Shown here: one piece after another, positions 43,269 to 52,236 of the stretch | Layout: each line of letters starts with the position of its first letter | How positions within the stretch are numbered: the first letter of the stretch is position 1 | Notes under the pieces: model-generated | The model's input: the letters and a program-made list of their open reading frames with translations, nothing else | The model's database searches: none | What the model was told of the DNA's origin: nothing | NCBI RefSeq assembly: GCF_019063845.1 | Contig: NZ_CP077683.1 | Span: 3,774,501 to 3,838,500 of the forward strand | DNA length: 64,000 nucleotides | Reading direction: 5' to 3' | Source of the DNA: Geomonas subterranea | GTDB lineage: Bacteria; Desulfobacterota; Desulfuromonadia; Geobacterales; Geobacteraceae | Translations under genes and position numbers: made by a program

Positions 43269-44222
43269 CTACAACCATCCCTTGCGCTTGAAGTACCAGT
43301 AGGGAGCGAACCCCGAGATGAGCATCAGCAGCAGGGCCCAGGGGTAGCCAAGCCCCATCTTCAGTTCCGGCATGATCTCGAAGTTCATCCCGTAGATGCT
43401 CGCCACCAGGGTAGGGGGGAGGAACACGACCGCCGCGATAGAGAAGATCTTGATGATCTGGTTCTGCTCGATGTTGATGAAGCCCTGGGTGGAGTCCATC
43501 AGGAAGTTGATCTTGTCGAACAGGAAGGTTGTGTGCGACATCAGGGTCTCGACGTCCCGGGCGATCTCCCTGAGCGTCTCGGTCTGGTCGGTGCGGTCCC
43601 GCAGGTGGCGCAGGAGGAAGGAGATGTCCCTCTGGGTATCCATGAGGCAGAGGCGGATCTTCCCGTTGCTGTCCTCGAGGCGGGCGAGCTTGCTGATGGC
43701 GTCCTCGAGCTCGGACGCGTCGTCCTCGAGCACCATGTGGCTCACCCCCTCCAGCTGGCGGTGAATGTCCTCCAGGGTGTCCGCGTGGTTCTCCACCTTC
43801 TGGTCCAAAAGGAGGACCAGAAGCTCCGCGGCGGAGCGGCACTCGACGTGCCCCCTGCGGGCGCGCATGCGCAGCAGGCGGAAGTCGGCGAGGTCCCCCT
43901 CGCGAATGGTGATCAGGTGCTTCGCCTGCAGGATGCAGGCGACGGTGAGCGTCATGTGACGCCCCTCGCTCTGGGAGAGGAACAGCGGGTGTACGTGTAT
44001 CCCGGCCGCGTCCACGAAGCAGCGGGCCGAGATCTCGATCTCGTCCACCTCGTCCGACTCGGGGATGTCGGTGTGCAGCAACAACTCAAGGAGATCCCTC
44101 TCCTCGTCGTCCGGCTCGTGCGCGTCGATCCAGTCCGCCTTGAGGATCTGGGTCGGGAGCTCTTCCCTCTGGTACTCCATCTCCTTGATGAGCCCGTTGT
44201 CTATCTTGAAAAGCCTAAGCAT
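43269..44222 (-). CDS. corA: CorA-family magnesium/cobalt transporter
   Basis: 317-aa protein with a large cytoplasmic N-terminal domain, a long helix, and two C-terminal membrane helices carrying the signature YGMNFEIMPE after the first. This forms a pentameric Mg2+ channel. The second helix ends in the usual basic tail (YWYFKRKGWL). ATG 44222 follows AGGAG; the longer open frame upstream lacks support. Confidence 0.93.
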   Translation of the reverse strand: MLRLFKIDNGLIKEMEYQREELPTQILKADWIDAHEPDDEERDLLELLLHTDIPESDEVDEIEISARCFVDAAGIHVHPLFLSQSEGRHMTLTVACILQAKHLITIREGDLADFRLLRMRARRGHVECRSAAELLVLLLDQKVENHADTLEDIHRQLEGVSHMVLEDDASELEDAISKLARLEDSNGKIRLCLMDTQRDISFLLRHLRDRTDQTETLREIARDVETLMSHTTFLFDKINFLMDSTQGFINIEQNQIIKIFSIAAVVFLPPTLVASIYGMNFEIMPELKMGLGYPWALLLMLISGFAPYWYFKRKGWL

Positions 44223-44292
44223 GATGCGCTCCTGGCAGCTCCGGCGCCTGGCGCGGCGACACGCCGCCGGATCCATTTACGGGGTCAACAAG

Positions 44293-44317
44293 AAGGGCGG
44301 CCTTATCGGCCGCCCTT
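44293..44317 (-). terminator. Hairpin after hemE
   Basis: AAGGGCGGCC-TTAT-CGGCCGCCCTT is a strong inverted repeat 16 bp after the hemE stop. On the minus strand it is followed by CTTGTTG, a weak T-run. Confidence 0.65.
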
Positions 44318-44332
44318 GTCTGTGGTCCTGAA

Positions 44333-45352
44333 TTATTTCTGCGTCAGCCGGTGCACGCAGTCGACCATGAAGATGGCGTTTTCCGGCGGGACGGTGGGGA
44401 GGATGCCGTGCCCCAGGTTGAAGATGAGGCCCGGTCTGCCGGCGTTCTCGTCCAGCACGCGCTTCACTTCGCGCTCGATGATCTCCTTGGGAGCGAAGAG
44501 GACGGTCGGGTCGAGGTTGCCCTGCACCGCCATGTCGCCCAGGACGTCGCGGGCCTTGCCCAGGTTGACGTGCCAGTCGAGCCCCATGACGTCGCCGCCC
44601 GCCTGCTTGACGATCTCCAGCATGGTGCCGGCGCCCTTGACGAAGTGGATGACCGGGACGTTGGTGCGGTTCAGGCCGTTGATGAGGCGCTGGGTGTAGG
44701 GGAGGACGTAGCGCTCGTAATCGGAGGGGGAGAGCATGCCGCCCCAGGTGTCGAAGATCTGGATGGCCTGGGCACCCGCCGCGATCTGGGCGTTCAGGTA
44801 TTCCATGTCCATGGTGGTGATCTTGTCCATGAGGGCCGCGTAGACTTCCGGCTCGGCGTACATCATCTTCTTGAGCGCGGCGAAGTCCTTGGACCCCTTG
44901 CCTTCCACCATGTAGCAGGCGAGGGTGAAGGGCGCGCCGCCGAAGCCGATCAGGGGCACCTTGGCAGCGAGTTCTTTGCGGAGCAGTTTGACGGCGTCCA
45001 GCACGTAGGGGACGTCGGTCTCCATTTTCGGGATCTTGAGCGCCTCGACGTCGGCCATGGTGCGGATCGGCTTGGAGAACACCGGGCCCGGGGTGAAGTC
45101 GAGCTCCATGCCCATCGGCTCGATCGGGGTGAGGATGTCGGAGAAGAGGATGGCTGCGTCGACGCCCAGGATGTCCACCGGCTGAATGGTCACCTCAGCG
45201 GCAAGTTCCGGGGTCTTGCACAGTTCCAGGAAGGTGCATTTGGAGCGGACGCGCATGTAGTCGGGGAGATAACGGCCAGCCTGGCGCATAAGCCATACCG
45301 GCACTCGGTCTACCGGCTGACCCCAACAAGCGTCTAAAAAGCGAGTGTTCAT
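44333..45352 (-). CDS. hemE: Uroporphyrinogen decarboxylase
   Basis: 339-aa enzyme that decarboxylates uroporphyrinogen III to coproporphyrinogen III. Family motifs are PVWLMRQAGRYLPDY at the N-terminus, AAILFSDILTPIEPMG, the central IQIFDTWGGMLSP, and a C-terminal FNLGHGILPTVPPEN. It starts MNTRFLDACWGQPVDR. A radical SAM gene lies upstream on the same strand with a repeat between; hemH is elsewhere in the window. Confidence 0.96.
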   Translation of the reverse strand: MNTRFLDACWGQPVDRVPVWLMRQAGRYLPDYMRVRSKCTFLELCKTPELAAEVTIQPVDILGVDAAILFSDILTPIEPMGMELDFTPGPVFSKPIRTMADVEALKIPKMETDVPYVLDAVKLLRKELAAKVPLIGFGGAPFTLACYMVEGKGSKDFAALKKMMYAEPEVYAALMDKITTMDMEYLNAQIAAGAQAIQIFDTWGGMLSPSDYERYVLPYTQRLINGLNRTNVPVIHFVKGAGTMLEIVKQAGGDVMGLDWHVNLGKARDVLGDMAVQGNLDPTVLFAPKEIIEREVKRVLDENAGRPGLIFNLGHGILPTVPPENAIFMVDCVHRLTQK

Positions 45353-45389
45353 AGTAATCCTCCTGGGTGAAATTTTACGGCATCAAGAA

Positions 45390-45530
45390 TCAGAGCTGCC
45401 CCTCTCCCCCTGGGAGAGGGTGGCCGAAGGCCGGGTGAGGGAGGTGCCCAGCGCTACACCGCCTCTTCGTTGCAACGCCCTCACCCTGTCCCTCTCCCGG
45501 GGGGAGAGGGGACGCCACAGGGTAGGGGCC
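45390..45530. repeat. Family A repeats between the radical SAM gene and hemE
   Basis: CCCCTCTCCCCCTGGGAGAG followed by GGTGGCCGAAGGCCGGGTGA and a matching CCCTCACCCTGTCCCTCTCC. The remainder of the 45353-45555 gap shows no gene. Confidence 0.75.
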
Positions 45531-45555
45531 ATAGTTTTTCAACGCACAACGGCAG

Positions 45556-46632
45556 TTAGTCTTTCTGCTTTCTCTGCACCTTGATGGGCACGTAGTTGCA
45601 GAACGGTTCTTCTTCCATGTAGTCCCCGTACACCGCATCGGCGCGGGCGCGGCAGCCGCCGCAGACGTTCAGGTACTCGCACTCGCCGCACTTCCCTTTG
45701 TACGCCTTGAAATCGCGGAGATCTTTGAAGATCTCGGAGTTCTCCCAGAGTTCCTTGAAGGGAGTTTGCTTGACGTTGCCGGCGGTGCGGTGGAAATAGG
45801 AGCAGGGTTTGAGATTTCCGTAGCAGTCGATGAGGCAGATGGTCTGCGCGGCGATGCAGCCTTTGCCGCCGCCGGTGGAGAAGGTGAGCGAACGGCGTTC
45901 GAACTTCTCGCCTTCGGCCTTCGCCTTCTGCGGCACGATGCGGTAGTAGTGCGGCGCGCAGGTGGGACGCATGAGGATGTCGTCCTCCATCTTCTCCTGG
46001 CGGTAGTGCCAGTCGAGGATCTCCTCGTAGTCCTCCTTGGAGATGAGTTCGCTCATGATCTCCTCGCCGCGGCCGGTCGGAACGATCATGAACATGTACC
46101 AGGCGGTGGCGCCGATGGACTTGGCCACCTTGAAGGTGTTGGCGATGTCGGTCTGGTTCCTCTTGGTGAAGGAGGAGTTGACCAGGAACTTCTGGCCGTG
46201 CTTCTTGAACAGCTCGGCGGCGCGCATGACCCCTTCGAAGGACCCCGGGCACTGGCGGAAATTGTCGTGAACCTCGGCGGTGGAGCCGTCCAGGGAGAGC
46301 GAAACCATCTTGATGTCCGCTTTCTTCATCTTTTCGCAGACCTCGTCGGTGACCAGCGACCCGTTGGTCGCCATGCACATCCTGAGGCCGAGCGAGGTGC
46401 CGTACTCGGCCAGTTCGAAGATGTCCGGCCTCATCAGCGGCTCGCCGCCGGAGAGTACCACGACCGGCTTCGAGAAATCGGCTATTTCCTTGAGAAGTTT
46501 CTTGCCTTCCTCGGTGGTGAAGTCACCTTCGGACGAGGTCAGCTCGGAGGAGCAGCGGCAGTGCACACATTTGAGGTTGCAGCGCTGGGTGGTCTCCCAG
46601 GCGATCCATTTGGGGATGAACTCTTCGGCCAT
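45556..46632 (-). CDS. Radical SAM/SPASM enzyme, possibly heme-related (AhbD-like)
   Basis: 358-aa enzyme. The SAM-binding [4Fe-4S] motif is CNLKCVHC at residue ~19, followed by [14 protein letters not shown]-terminal SPASM domain carries CYGNLKPC and [17 protein letters not shown] for auxiliary clusters. Overall resemblance is to the AhbD/NirJ/PqqE group. Next to hemE, a role in porphyrin side-chain decarboxylation or heme synthesis is plausible but not shown. ATG 46632 ([13 protein letters not shown]) is chosen because the conserved domain starts here; the frame upstream is not conserved-looking. Confidence 0.85.
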   Translation of the reverse strand: MAEEFIPKWIAWETTQRCNLKCVHCRCSSELTSSEGDFTTEEGKKLLKEIADFSKPVVVLSGGEPLMRPDIFELAEYGTSLGLRMCMATNGSLVTDEVCEKMKKADIKMVSLSLDGSTAEVHDNFRQCPGSFEGVMRAAELFKKHGQKFLVNSSFTKRNQTDIANTFKVAKSIGATAWYMFMIVPTGRGEEIMSELISKEDYEEILDWHYRQEKMEDDILMRPTCAPHYYRIVPQKAKAEGEKFERRSLTFSTGGGKGCIAAQTICLIDCYGNLKPCSYFHRTAGNVKQTPFKELWENSEIFKDLRDFKAYKGKCGECEYLNVCGGCRARADAVYGDYMEEEPFCNYVPIKVQRKQKD

Positions 46633-46793
46633 GGTATCTCCAATAGTTACCCTGGAAAGCGTGGCAGTGCGGCGGGGGGCTAATCGACTCGGGCAGGAAA
46701 AGAATTCGCGCCAAAAACGGTCGGCTCTGCGACAAGGTACGCTCGGTCTGCCTGCTGCACGGCACAGCGCCGGAAGCGGCATCCAGGAGGTAA

Positions 46794-46812
46794 AAAGTTT
46801 ACTGCAAACTTT
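46794..46812. promoter_or_regulatory. Palindrome AAAGTTT-ACTGC-AAACTTT
   Basis: Perfect 7-bp arms with a 5-bp spacer in the 215-bp gap upstream of the radical SAM gene. On the minus strand AGTAAA is also repeated 12 bp apart. It could be an operator for the radical SAM-hemE genes. The rest of the gap shows no gene. Confidence 0.35.
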
Positions 46813-46847
46813 ACTATGAAAGGTGCGGCGAACTCAAGAAGAATCGC

Positions 46848-47603
46848 TTATTCCGCCATTTTGCGGTCGAAGGTGTATACGGCGATGATGAAGCAGATCG
46901 CCGCCGTCAGCACCAGGTTCACCAGGTACTGTGACGGGATGACACCTGTGAGTAGTGCATAGCGTGCGCCTTCGAAAACCGCGGTCGTTGGAAGGAGCTG
47001 TATCAGTGGAAGGATGGATGAGGGGTAGGAAGAAAGCGGGAAGAAGATTCCCGCCATGAAGATGAGCGGCACGATGACCACCGACTGCACCCGTCCGATG
47101 TTTTCAGGCTTGTCTATGACAGTGCCGCAGATGGTGCCGAGGCAGGAGAACGTCATCGATGAGAGTGCGATGCTGAGCAGATACACCGGCAGGTTGGCGT
47201 AGTCGATGCGAAACGGCGTGAGCGCGAGGATCACCAGGAAGACCACGGTTCCCTTGACCGCCCCCTGGGAGAAGCCGGAGAAGATCTTGCCGATGACGAT
47301 GTCGTACACGGTGACCGGAGTGACGCGGTACTCCTCGATGGTGCGCTGCACCTTGCGGTGGAACCACATGCTCCAGGAACTCTCGTCGAAGGCGGCGTTG
47401 ACCGCCGTCATCGAGATGAGGCCGGGGGCTATGAAAAGAGGGTAGGGGACGCCGTTCACGGAGGTGATGTACCCCTTGAGGCCGAAGCCGAAGGCAAGGT
47501 AGAGGGTGAGCGGGTAGGCGATCACGGAGACGAGTTCCGAGATGATGCTGCGCCTCAAGACCAGCATGTCCCTGCCCCAGATGGAAAAAGCGCCTTTGAA
47601 CAT
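46848..47603 (-). CDS. ABC-2 type transporter permease
   Basis: 251-aa membrane protein with six hydrophobic helices of the ABC-2 permease (NodJ/DrrB-like) class. It contains the central VQRTIEEYRVTPVTVYDIVIGK segment in two halves typical of the family and the later motif FMAGIFFPLSSYP. It pairs with the ATPase gene 44 bp upstream; the complex exports a drug, lipid or polysaccharide, substrate unknown. Confidence 0.88.
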   Translation of the reverse strand: MFKGAFSIWGRDMLVLRRSIISELVSVIAYPLTLYLAFGFGLKGYITSVNGVPYPLFIAPGLISMTAVNAAFDESSWSMWFHRKVQRTIEEYRVTPVTVYDIVIGKIFSGFSQGAVKGTVVFLVILALTPFRIDYANLPVYLLSIALSSMTFSCLGTICGTVIDKPENIGRVQSVVIVPLIFMAGIFFPLSSYPSSILPLIQLLPTTAVFEGARYALLTGVIPSQYLVNLVLTAAICFIIAVYTFDRKMAE

Positions 47604-47647
47604 GAGGCTCCTTTGGTGGACGGTCCGACGGTCGGACTGGTCCGACG

Positions 47648-48574
47648 CTACTCCCTGACCTTCTCCCCGGTCAGCGAGATGAAGACGTCCTCCAGTGTGG
47701 GCTCCTTCAAACAGATGCGGCGGATGTCGGAGCCGGAGAGGTGGTCCATGAGCGGCTTTATCGACTCCTCGCCGGCCAGGGTGATCTGGAACAGGCTCCC
47801 GTCGCGCTCCACTCCCTTCACGAAGGAAAGCCCGGCCAGCACCTCCTGGTAACGGTCGGCATCGCGCCTGAATTCGACCTGGTAGGTGTGCGCACGGGAG
47901 AAGGCGTCCTTCAACTCCCCCGCGGTGCCGTCAGCGAGACATTTGCCGTGATCCATGATCATGATCCGGTCGCACAGGGCATCGGCCTCGTCCATGTAGT
48001 GGGTGGTCAAAAAGACGGTCATGCTCCGGCGCAGGCCGCGGATGTGGTCCCAAAGGGAACGCCTCGACTGCGGATCGAGGCCGGTGGTGGGCTCGTCAAG
48101 GAAAAGGACCCGCGGCTCGTGCACCAGGGCGCGCGCCACCACGAGACGACGCTGCATCCCTCCGGAGAAGGTGTCGGGAAAGTCGTACTGGCGCGCGGTG
48201 AGCCCCGTCATCTCCAAAAGCTCGTCGATGCGCCGGTTGTAGACCGCAGGCCGCATGCCGTGCAGCCTGGCGTGCAGGACCAGGTTCTCGCGCGCGGTCA
48301 GGTAGCGGTCCAGGTTGTTCTCCTGGGGGACCACGCCGATCAGCCGGCGCACCTCCTTGCCCGCCGTCACCACGCTGTGTCCCTCCACGAAGGCGTCCCC
48401 GAGGGTAGGGCGCATCAGGGTGGTGAGGATCTTGATCAGCGTGGTCTTGCCGGCCCCGTTCGGCCCCAAAAGCCCGAAGACGGTGCCGCCCTGCACCTCC
48501 AGCGAGAAGGCATCCACGGCCGTGAAGCCGTCGTAACTCTTGGTGATGTCATGCAAGGTGATGGCGTGAGTCAT
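47648..48574 (-). CDS. ABC transporter ATP-binding protein (NodI/DrrA-like)
   Basis: 308-aa ATPase with Walker A GPNGAGKTT, Q-loop VVPQENN, signature FSGGMQRR, Walker B RVLFLDEPTTGLDP and H-loop TTHYMDEA. A ~80-residue C-terminal domain follows the nucleotide-binding core, as in DrrA. It forms a two-component exporter with the downstream ABC-2 permease. Confidence 0.9.
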   Translation of the reverse strand: MTHAITLHDITKSYDGFTAVDAFSLEVQGGTVFGLLGPNGAGKTTLIKILTTLMRPTLGDAFVEGHSVVTAGKEVRRLIGVVPQENNLDRYLTARENLVLHARLHGMRPAVYNRRIDELLEMTGLTARQYDFPDTFSGGMQRRLVVARALVHEPRVLFLDEPTTGLDPQSRRSLWDHIRGLRRSMTVFLTTHYMDEADALCDRIMIMDHGKCLADGTAGELKDAFSRAHTYQVEFRRDADRYQEVLAGLSFVKGVERDGSLFQITLAGEESIKPLMDHLSGSDIRRICLKEPTLEDVFISLTGEKVRE

Positions 48575-48594
48575 GACTTCCCCTAACAGCGATC

Positions 48595-48675
48595 AACAGG
48601 GATAAAAGGGATGAAATGGATAAAAACCGGTAAAAGCCTTAGGGTTTATCCGGCGTTATCCCTTTTATCCCTGTT
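48595..48675. repeat. Family D hairpin element
   Basis: Starts AACAGGGATAAAAGGGATGA and ends with the inverse ATCCCTTTTATCCCTGTT. The centre contains AAAAGCCTTAGGGTTT, as in the copy at 12923. It sits at the end of the kinase gene at 48674. Confidence 0.75.
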
Positions 48676-50821
48676 AATTTTGCAGTGGAAAAAGCAGCGA
48701 GAAGGTGCTGCCGCCGCCGGCCGCCTCTTCCACCCAGACCACACCCTCGTGGGCGTCCATAATGCCGCGCACGATGGAGAGACCAAGCCCCGACCCCTTG
48801 GACATGAAGGCGGTCTCGCCGGAGAAGTGGTGGGCGATGTCTCCCACGCCGTAGAACTTGTCGAAAATCCTGACCCGCTCGTCGGCGGGAATCCCTATGC
48901 CGTTGTCGCTCACCTGCAACAGGTAATAGCTCTCGGCCGTGGCAACGTTGTTGGGGAAGGGCGTGTAGAACTGGCGCAGGGTCGGGGCCAGCTCCTTCAA
49001 CCGCGCATGCTTCATCACCCGGCCGGTAAGCCGCACCTCGCCACCGTCGGGCGTGAACTTGATGGCGTTTTCCATGAGGTTGCGGATCGCCAGCGTCACG
49101 AAAGCCTCATCGACCGGGACGTCGGTCTCCTCGCCGTCGATGCGCACCGTGATGTGCCGCTCTGAAAGCGGCAGCACGAAGAGGTTTTGCACCTCGCGGC
49201 AGACCTGAATCAGGTTCGCCGGTTTCTTCTGCGCCAGCGGCCCCTGGGTCTCGATCCTGGAGATGGAAAGAAGATCCTCGACCAGTTTCCTCAACTGCAC
49301 CGTCCCCTCGTAGACCGATGCCAGGATGTTGTGCTGCTCCGGCGTCATCGGGATCCCGGAATACTTCAGCAGGAACTCCGCCCCCCCCATGATGGAGGTG
49401 ATCGGGGTTTTGAGCTCGTGCGACGCGATGCCGATGAAGTTGTTCTTGGCGGTGTTGAGCCGCCCCAACTCGATGTTGGCGCGCTTTACCTTCTGCAAGT
49501 TGTCCTTGAGCTCCATCTTGCTCTTGTAGAGCTCCTCCGCCTTCTCCTTCATCTTGTCGTAGAGGCTGTAGTTGTCGATGAGGACGGCGAGCTGGCCGGC
49601 AATGGAGCAGAGCAGGAAGACGTCGCGGTCGCTGTAGCTGCGCCCGGAGAGGGTTCCCACCGTCATCACGCCCATCACTTCCTGCCCTATCTTGAGGGGG
49701 ACCGTGCACCAGGAGTGCAGCCCCATCGCCGCGGCGGCCTTCTTGGCTTTATCCGGGAAGCGCGCGTCCGGCTCCTCTCCCAGAAACGGCCGCCCGCTCT
49801 GCGCCAGCCGGCTCCACTCCGCATCCCCGGGGAGCGCCTTCATCGCCTTTTCGAATGCGGGCGATACCCCCAGCGAAGCGCGCATCTTGAGCTTCTCCCC
49901 TTCGAAAAGGTGAATGCAGGAGAAGTCCATCTGCAGCATGTTGTGCAGCTGGAACAGGAGGTCTCCCATCACCTTCTCCACCCCCTTGGTGTACTGAAGG
50001 CGGAATGCCACCGCGTAAAGGGTGAGGAGTTCCCGGTCGCTGGTACGCTTCTCCTCCTCCACCTCGCGCCGCTTGGTGATGTCCTTGATGATATGCACGA
50101 AGCCGCGGTCGTTCCCCTCGGCCCGCATGGGGTAGCTGGCCACGTTGTACCAGCCGCTCAGGTTGGGGAAACGGACGTCCTCGTCGGCTTCCCCCTGGCT
50201 GTGCAGGAAGCGGAATACCTGCCCTTCGGGCTGCTCCGCACCGAAGAAGATCTCGTCGATGCGTTTACCGAGCACCGCATCGTATCCCCCCGGGAAGTAG
50301 GAGGTCACCCGGCCGTTGCAGCGGGAGATGACGCCTTCGGCGTCGGTGATGATGATCAGGTCGGAAACCGCGTCGAATACCGATTCCCATTCCGCTTTGC
50401 CGCGGCGCACCTTCTCCTGGGTCTGCCGGTGGGTCCTGCGCTCCTCCGCCTCGCGCAGCTCGCGCTCCACCACCGGCACCAGGCGGGCAAGGTTTCCCTT
50501 CATCAGGTAGTCGCTGGCCCCGGATTTCATCGCGGCGACGGCGAGGTCCTCGCCGATCTTGCCGGAGACGATGATGAAGGGGAGGTCCTGGCCGCTTTCG
50601 TGCAGCACCTGCAGGGCGCCCGGGGCATCGAAGGAGGGCATGCTGTAATCGGAGATCACGACGTCCAACTTGCTCGCTTCCAGCGCGCGCCGCATCCCCT
50701 CTGCAGTTTCCACCCTCTGGTGCTCGAGCTTGTAGCCGCCGCGCACCAGCTCCCGGACCAGAAGCAGGCTGTCTTCCTGGGAATCCTCAACCAGCAGAAC
50801 TTTGAGCTCTTTCGACGACAT
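48674..50821 (-). CDS. Receiver-PAS-GAF sensor histidine kinase
   Basis: 715-aa soluble kinase. Order: receiver domain (1-125; KVLLVEDSQEDS, phospho-Asp in VVISDYSMPS), PAS (~165-285; LIIITDAEGVISRCNG), GAF (~300-465), HisKA with phospho-His in GIASHELKTPITSIMGG, and HATPase (NLMENAIKFTPDGG, DNGIGIP, SGLGLSIVRGIM). No membrane helices, so it senses an internal signal or is driven by phosphorylation of its receiver. ATG 50821 (MSSKELKVLLVEDS) is chosen at the domain edge; the open frame extends upstream without support. Confidence 0.87.
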   Translation of the reverse strand: MSSKELKVLLVEDSQEDSLLLVRELVRGGYKLEHQRVETAEGMRRALEASKLDVVISDYSMPSFDAPGALQVLHESGQDLPFIIVSGKIGEDLAVAAMKSGASDYLMKGNLARLVPVVERELREAEERRTHRQTQEKVRRGKAEWESVFDAVSDLIIITDAEGVISRCNGRVTSYFPGGYDAVLGKRIDEIFFGAEQPEGQVFRFLHSQGEADEDVRFPNLSGWYNVASYPMRAEGNDRGFVHIIKDITKRREVEEEKRTSDRELLTLYAVAFRLQYTKGVEKVMGDLLFQLHNMLQMDFSCIHLFEGEKLKMRASLGVSPAFEKAMKALPGDAEWSRLAQSGRPFLGEEPDARFPDKAKKAAAAMGLHSWCTVPLKIGQEVMGVMTVGTLSGRSYSDRDVFLLCSIAGQLAVLIDNYSLYDKMKEKAEELYKSKMELKDNLQKVKRANIELGRLNTAKNNFIGIASHELKTPITSIMGGAEFLLKYSGIPMTPEQHNILASVYEGTVQLRKLVEDLLSISRIETQGPLAQKKPANLIQVCREVQNLFVLPLSERHITVRIDGEETDVPVDEAFVTLAIRNLMENAIKFTPDGGEVRLTGRVMKHARLKELAPTLRQFYTPFPNNVATAESYYLLQVSDNGIGIPADERVRIFDKFYGVGDIAHHFSGETAFMSKGSGLGLSIVRGIMDAHEGVVWVEEAAGGGSTFSLLFPLQN

Positions 50822-50962
50822 GGCTAAACCCGATTGATGATTGACGATATTTTGCTTCAGGTGATCTCTGCACGAGGAACGAAGGGCGCTCCCGGTTCCG
50901 GCAGCGGCACTGCTGACTGCGGCCTCTCGGCTGCCAACTGTGATTCCCACATGGTCAATTGC

Positions 50963-52030
50963 CTAACGGCTCAGCGTGAAATAGAAGGTCGCGCCCTTGC
51001 CCGGCACGCTTTCGGCCCAGATCCTGCCGCCATGACGGGTCACGATGCGCTGGGCGATGGCGAGGCCGACCCCGCTTCCCTCGAACTCGTCGGCACGATG
51101 CAGCCTGTGGAACACCGTGAAGAGCTTCTCGGCGTAGGTCATGTCGAAACCGGCCCCGTTGTCGCTGACGAAGTAGACCCGCTCCCCCCCCTCGTCCCTG
51201 ACCCCGAACCGGATGCGGGCGCCCGGGGTCTTGGAGCTGAACTTCCAGGCGTTGCCGATCAGTATCTCGAGGAGCTGACGCGCCTGTTTGGCATCGGCCT
51301 GCGCGCTGACCCCCTCGGCTATCTCGAACTCCACCGCTCGTTGCGGCTCCTGGTGTTTCAATTCCAGCGCGATCACCTGGGCCTTGACGCTGAGATCGAC
51401 CTCCCGCGGCTCCAGTTCGCACCGTCCCGCTCGCACGAGCTGCAGCACGGCGTCGATGAGCTGCGCCATCTTTCCGGTGGCCTGGCAGATACGGGTCAGG
51501 TACTCCTGCCCCTGGCTCCCGAGTTGTTCCCCGTAATCGTCCAGAAGGGCGCGGCTGAAGCCGTCGATATGCCTTAAAGGAGCCCTCAGGTCATGGGAAA
51601 CGGAATAGCTGAACGCCTCCAACTCCCGGTGCGCCGCCTCCAGCTGGGCCAACTGCTCGGCCACCTGGCGGCGCAACTCGGCCTGGTCGTCGCCCTCCCG
51701 GGTCGGCTGCAGTTGCCGCACCAGCACCAGGTGCGCGGGCTCGTTCTGGAAGGTGACCGGATGCCAGGTGAGCTGCACCTCCAGCTCGGTGCCGTCCACG
51801 CGGCGCTGCAGGGAGGGGAGGCCCCGGTCCTCATCGCCGGCGGGAGGGGCCACCTGGCCCAGGCGGGAGAGGTCCAGTTCCATGAACTGGTTGCGGCGAT
51901 ACCCGTAGAGCCTCAGGGCGGCTTCGTTGACGGCGAGAAATTGCCCGGTTTCGCGGTGGCAGACCCACATCGCCTCAGGGTTTTCCTCGAACAACTCGCG
52001 GTATCCCGCGTCGCTTTCTCGCAGCGCCAC
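50963..52030 (-). CDS. PAS-domain sensor histidine kinase
   Basis: 355-aa soluble kinase: PAS (~5-125; GYRELFEENPEAMWV), HisKA with FSYSVSHDLRAPLRHIDGFS (phospho-His in SHDLRAP, the phytochrome-kinase subclass), and HATPase (ILIGNAWKFSSKTPG, DNGAGFDMTYAEKLF, GSGVGLAIAQRIV). The start is GTG 52030, with GGAGGG 5 nt upstream. No response regulator is fused; it lies among other kinases. Confidence 0.87.
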   Translation of the reverse strand: MALRESDAGYRELFEENPEAMWVCHRETGQFLAVNEAALRLYGYRRNQFMELDLSRLGQVAPPAGDEDRGLPSLQRRVDGTELEVQLTWHPVTFQNEPAHLVLVRQLQPTREGDDQAELRRQVAEQLAQLEAAHRELEAFSYSVSHDLRAPLRHIDGFSRALLDDYGEQLGSQGQEYLTRICQATGKMAQLIDAVLQLVRAGRCELEPREVDLSVKAQVIALELKHQEPQRAVEFEIAEGVSAQADAKQARQLLEILIGNAWKFSSKTPGARIRFGVRDEGGERVYFVSDNGAGFDMTYAEKLFTVFHRLHRADEFEGSGVGLAIAQRIVTRHGGRIWAESVPGKGATFYFTLSR

Positions 52031-52236
52031 TTCGCCCTCCCCAGGTCCAGATCATGTCAAGGTCGTCAAGGTCATCATGTCAAGGTAGCTGCCGGCATTC
52101 CCATGAGAGGGTCCCCTTCTCCGGCGCTGCTCTACTTTACTATATTTGTTCAAAGAGAAAAGAAGAATAATTAGAGGATGTTTCAAAACCCTCGATTGAG
52201 TATGAATCCCCCCCAACTAATGAAGCGGTGGCAGCG

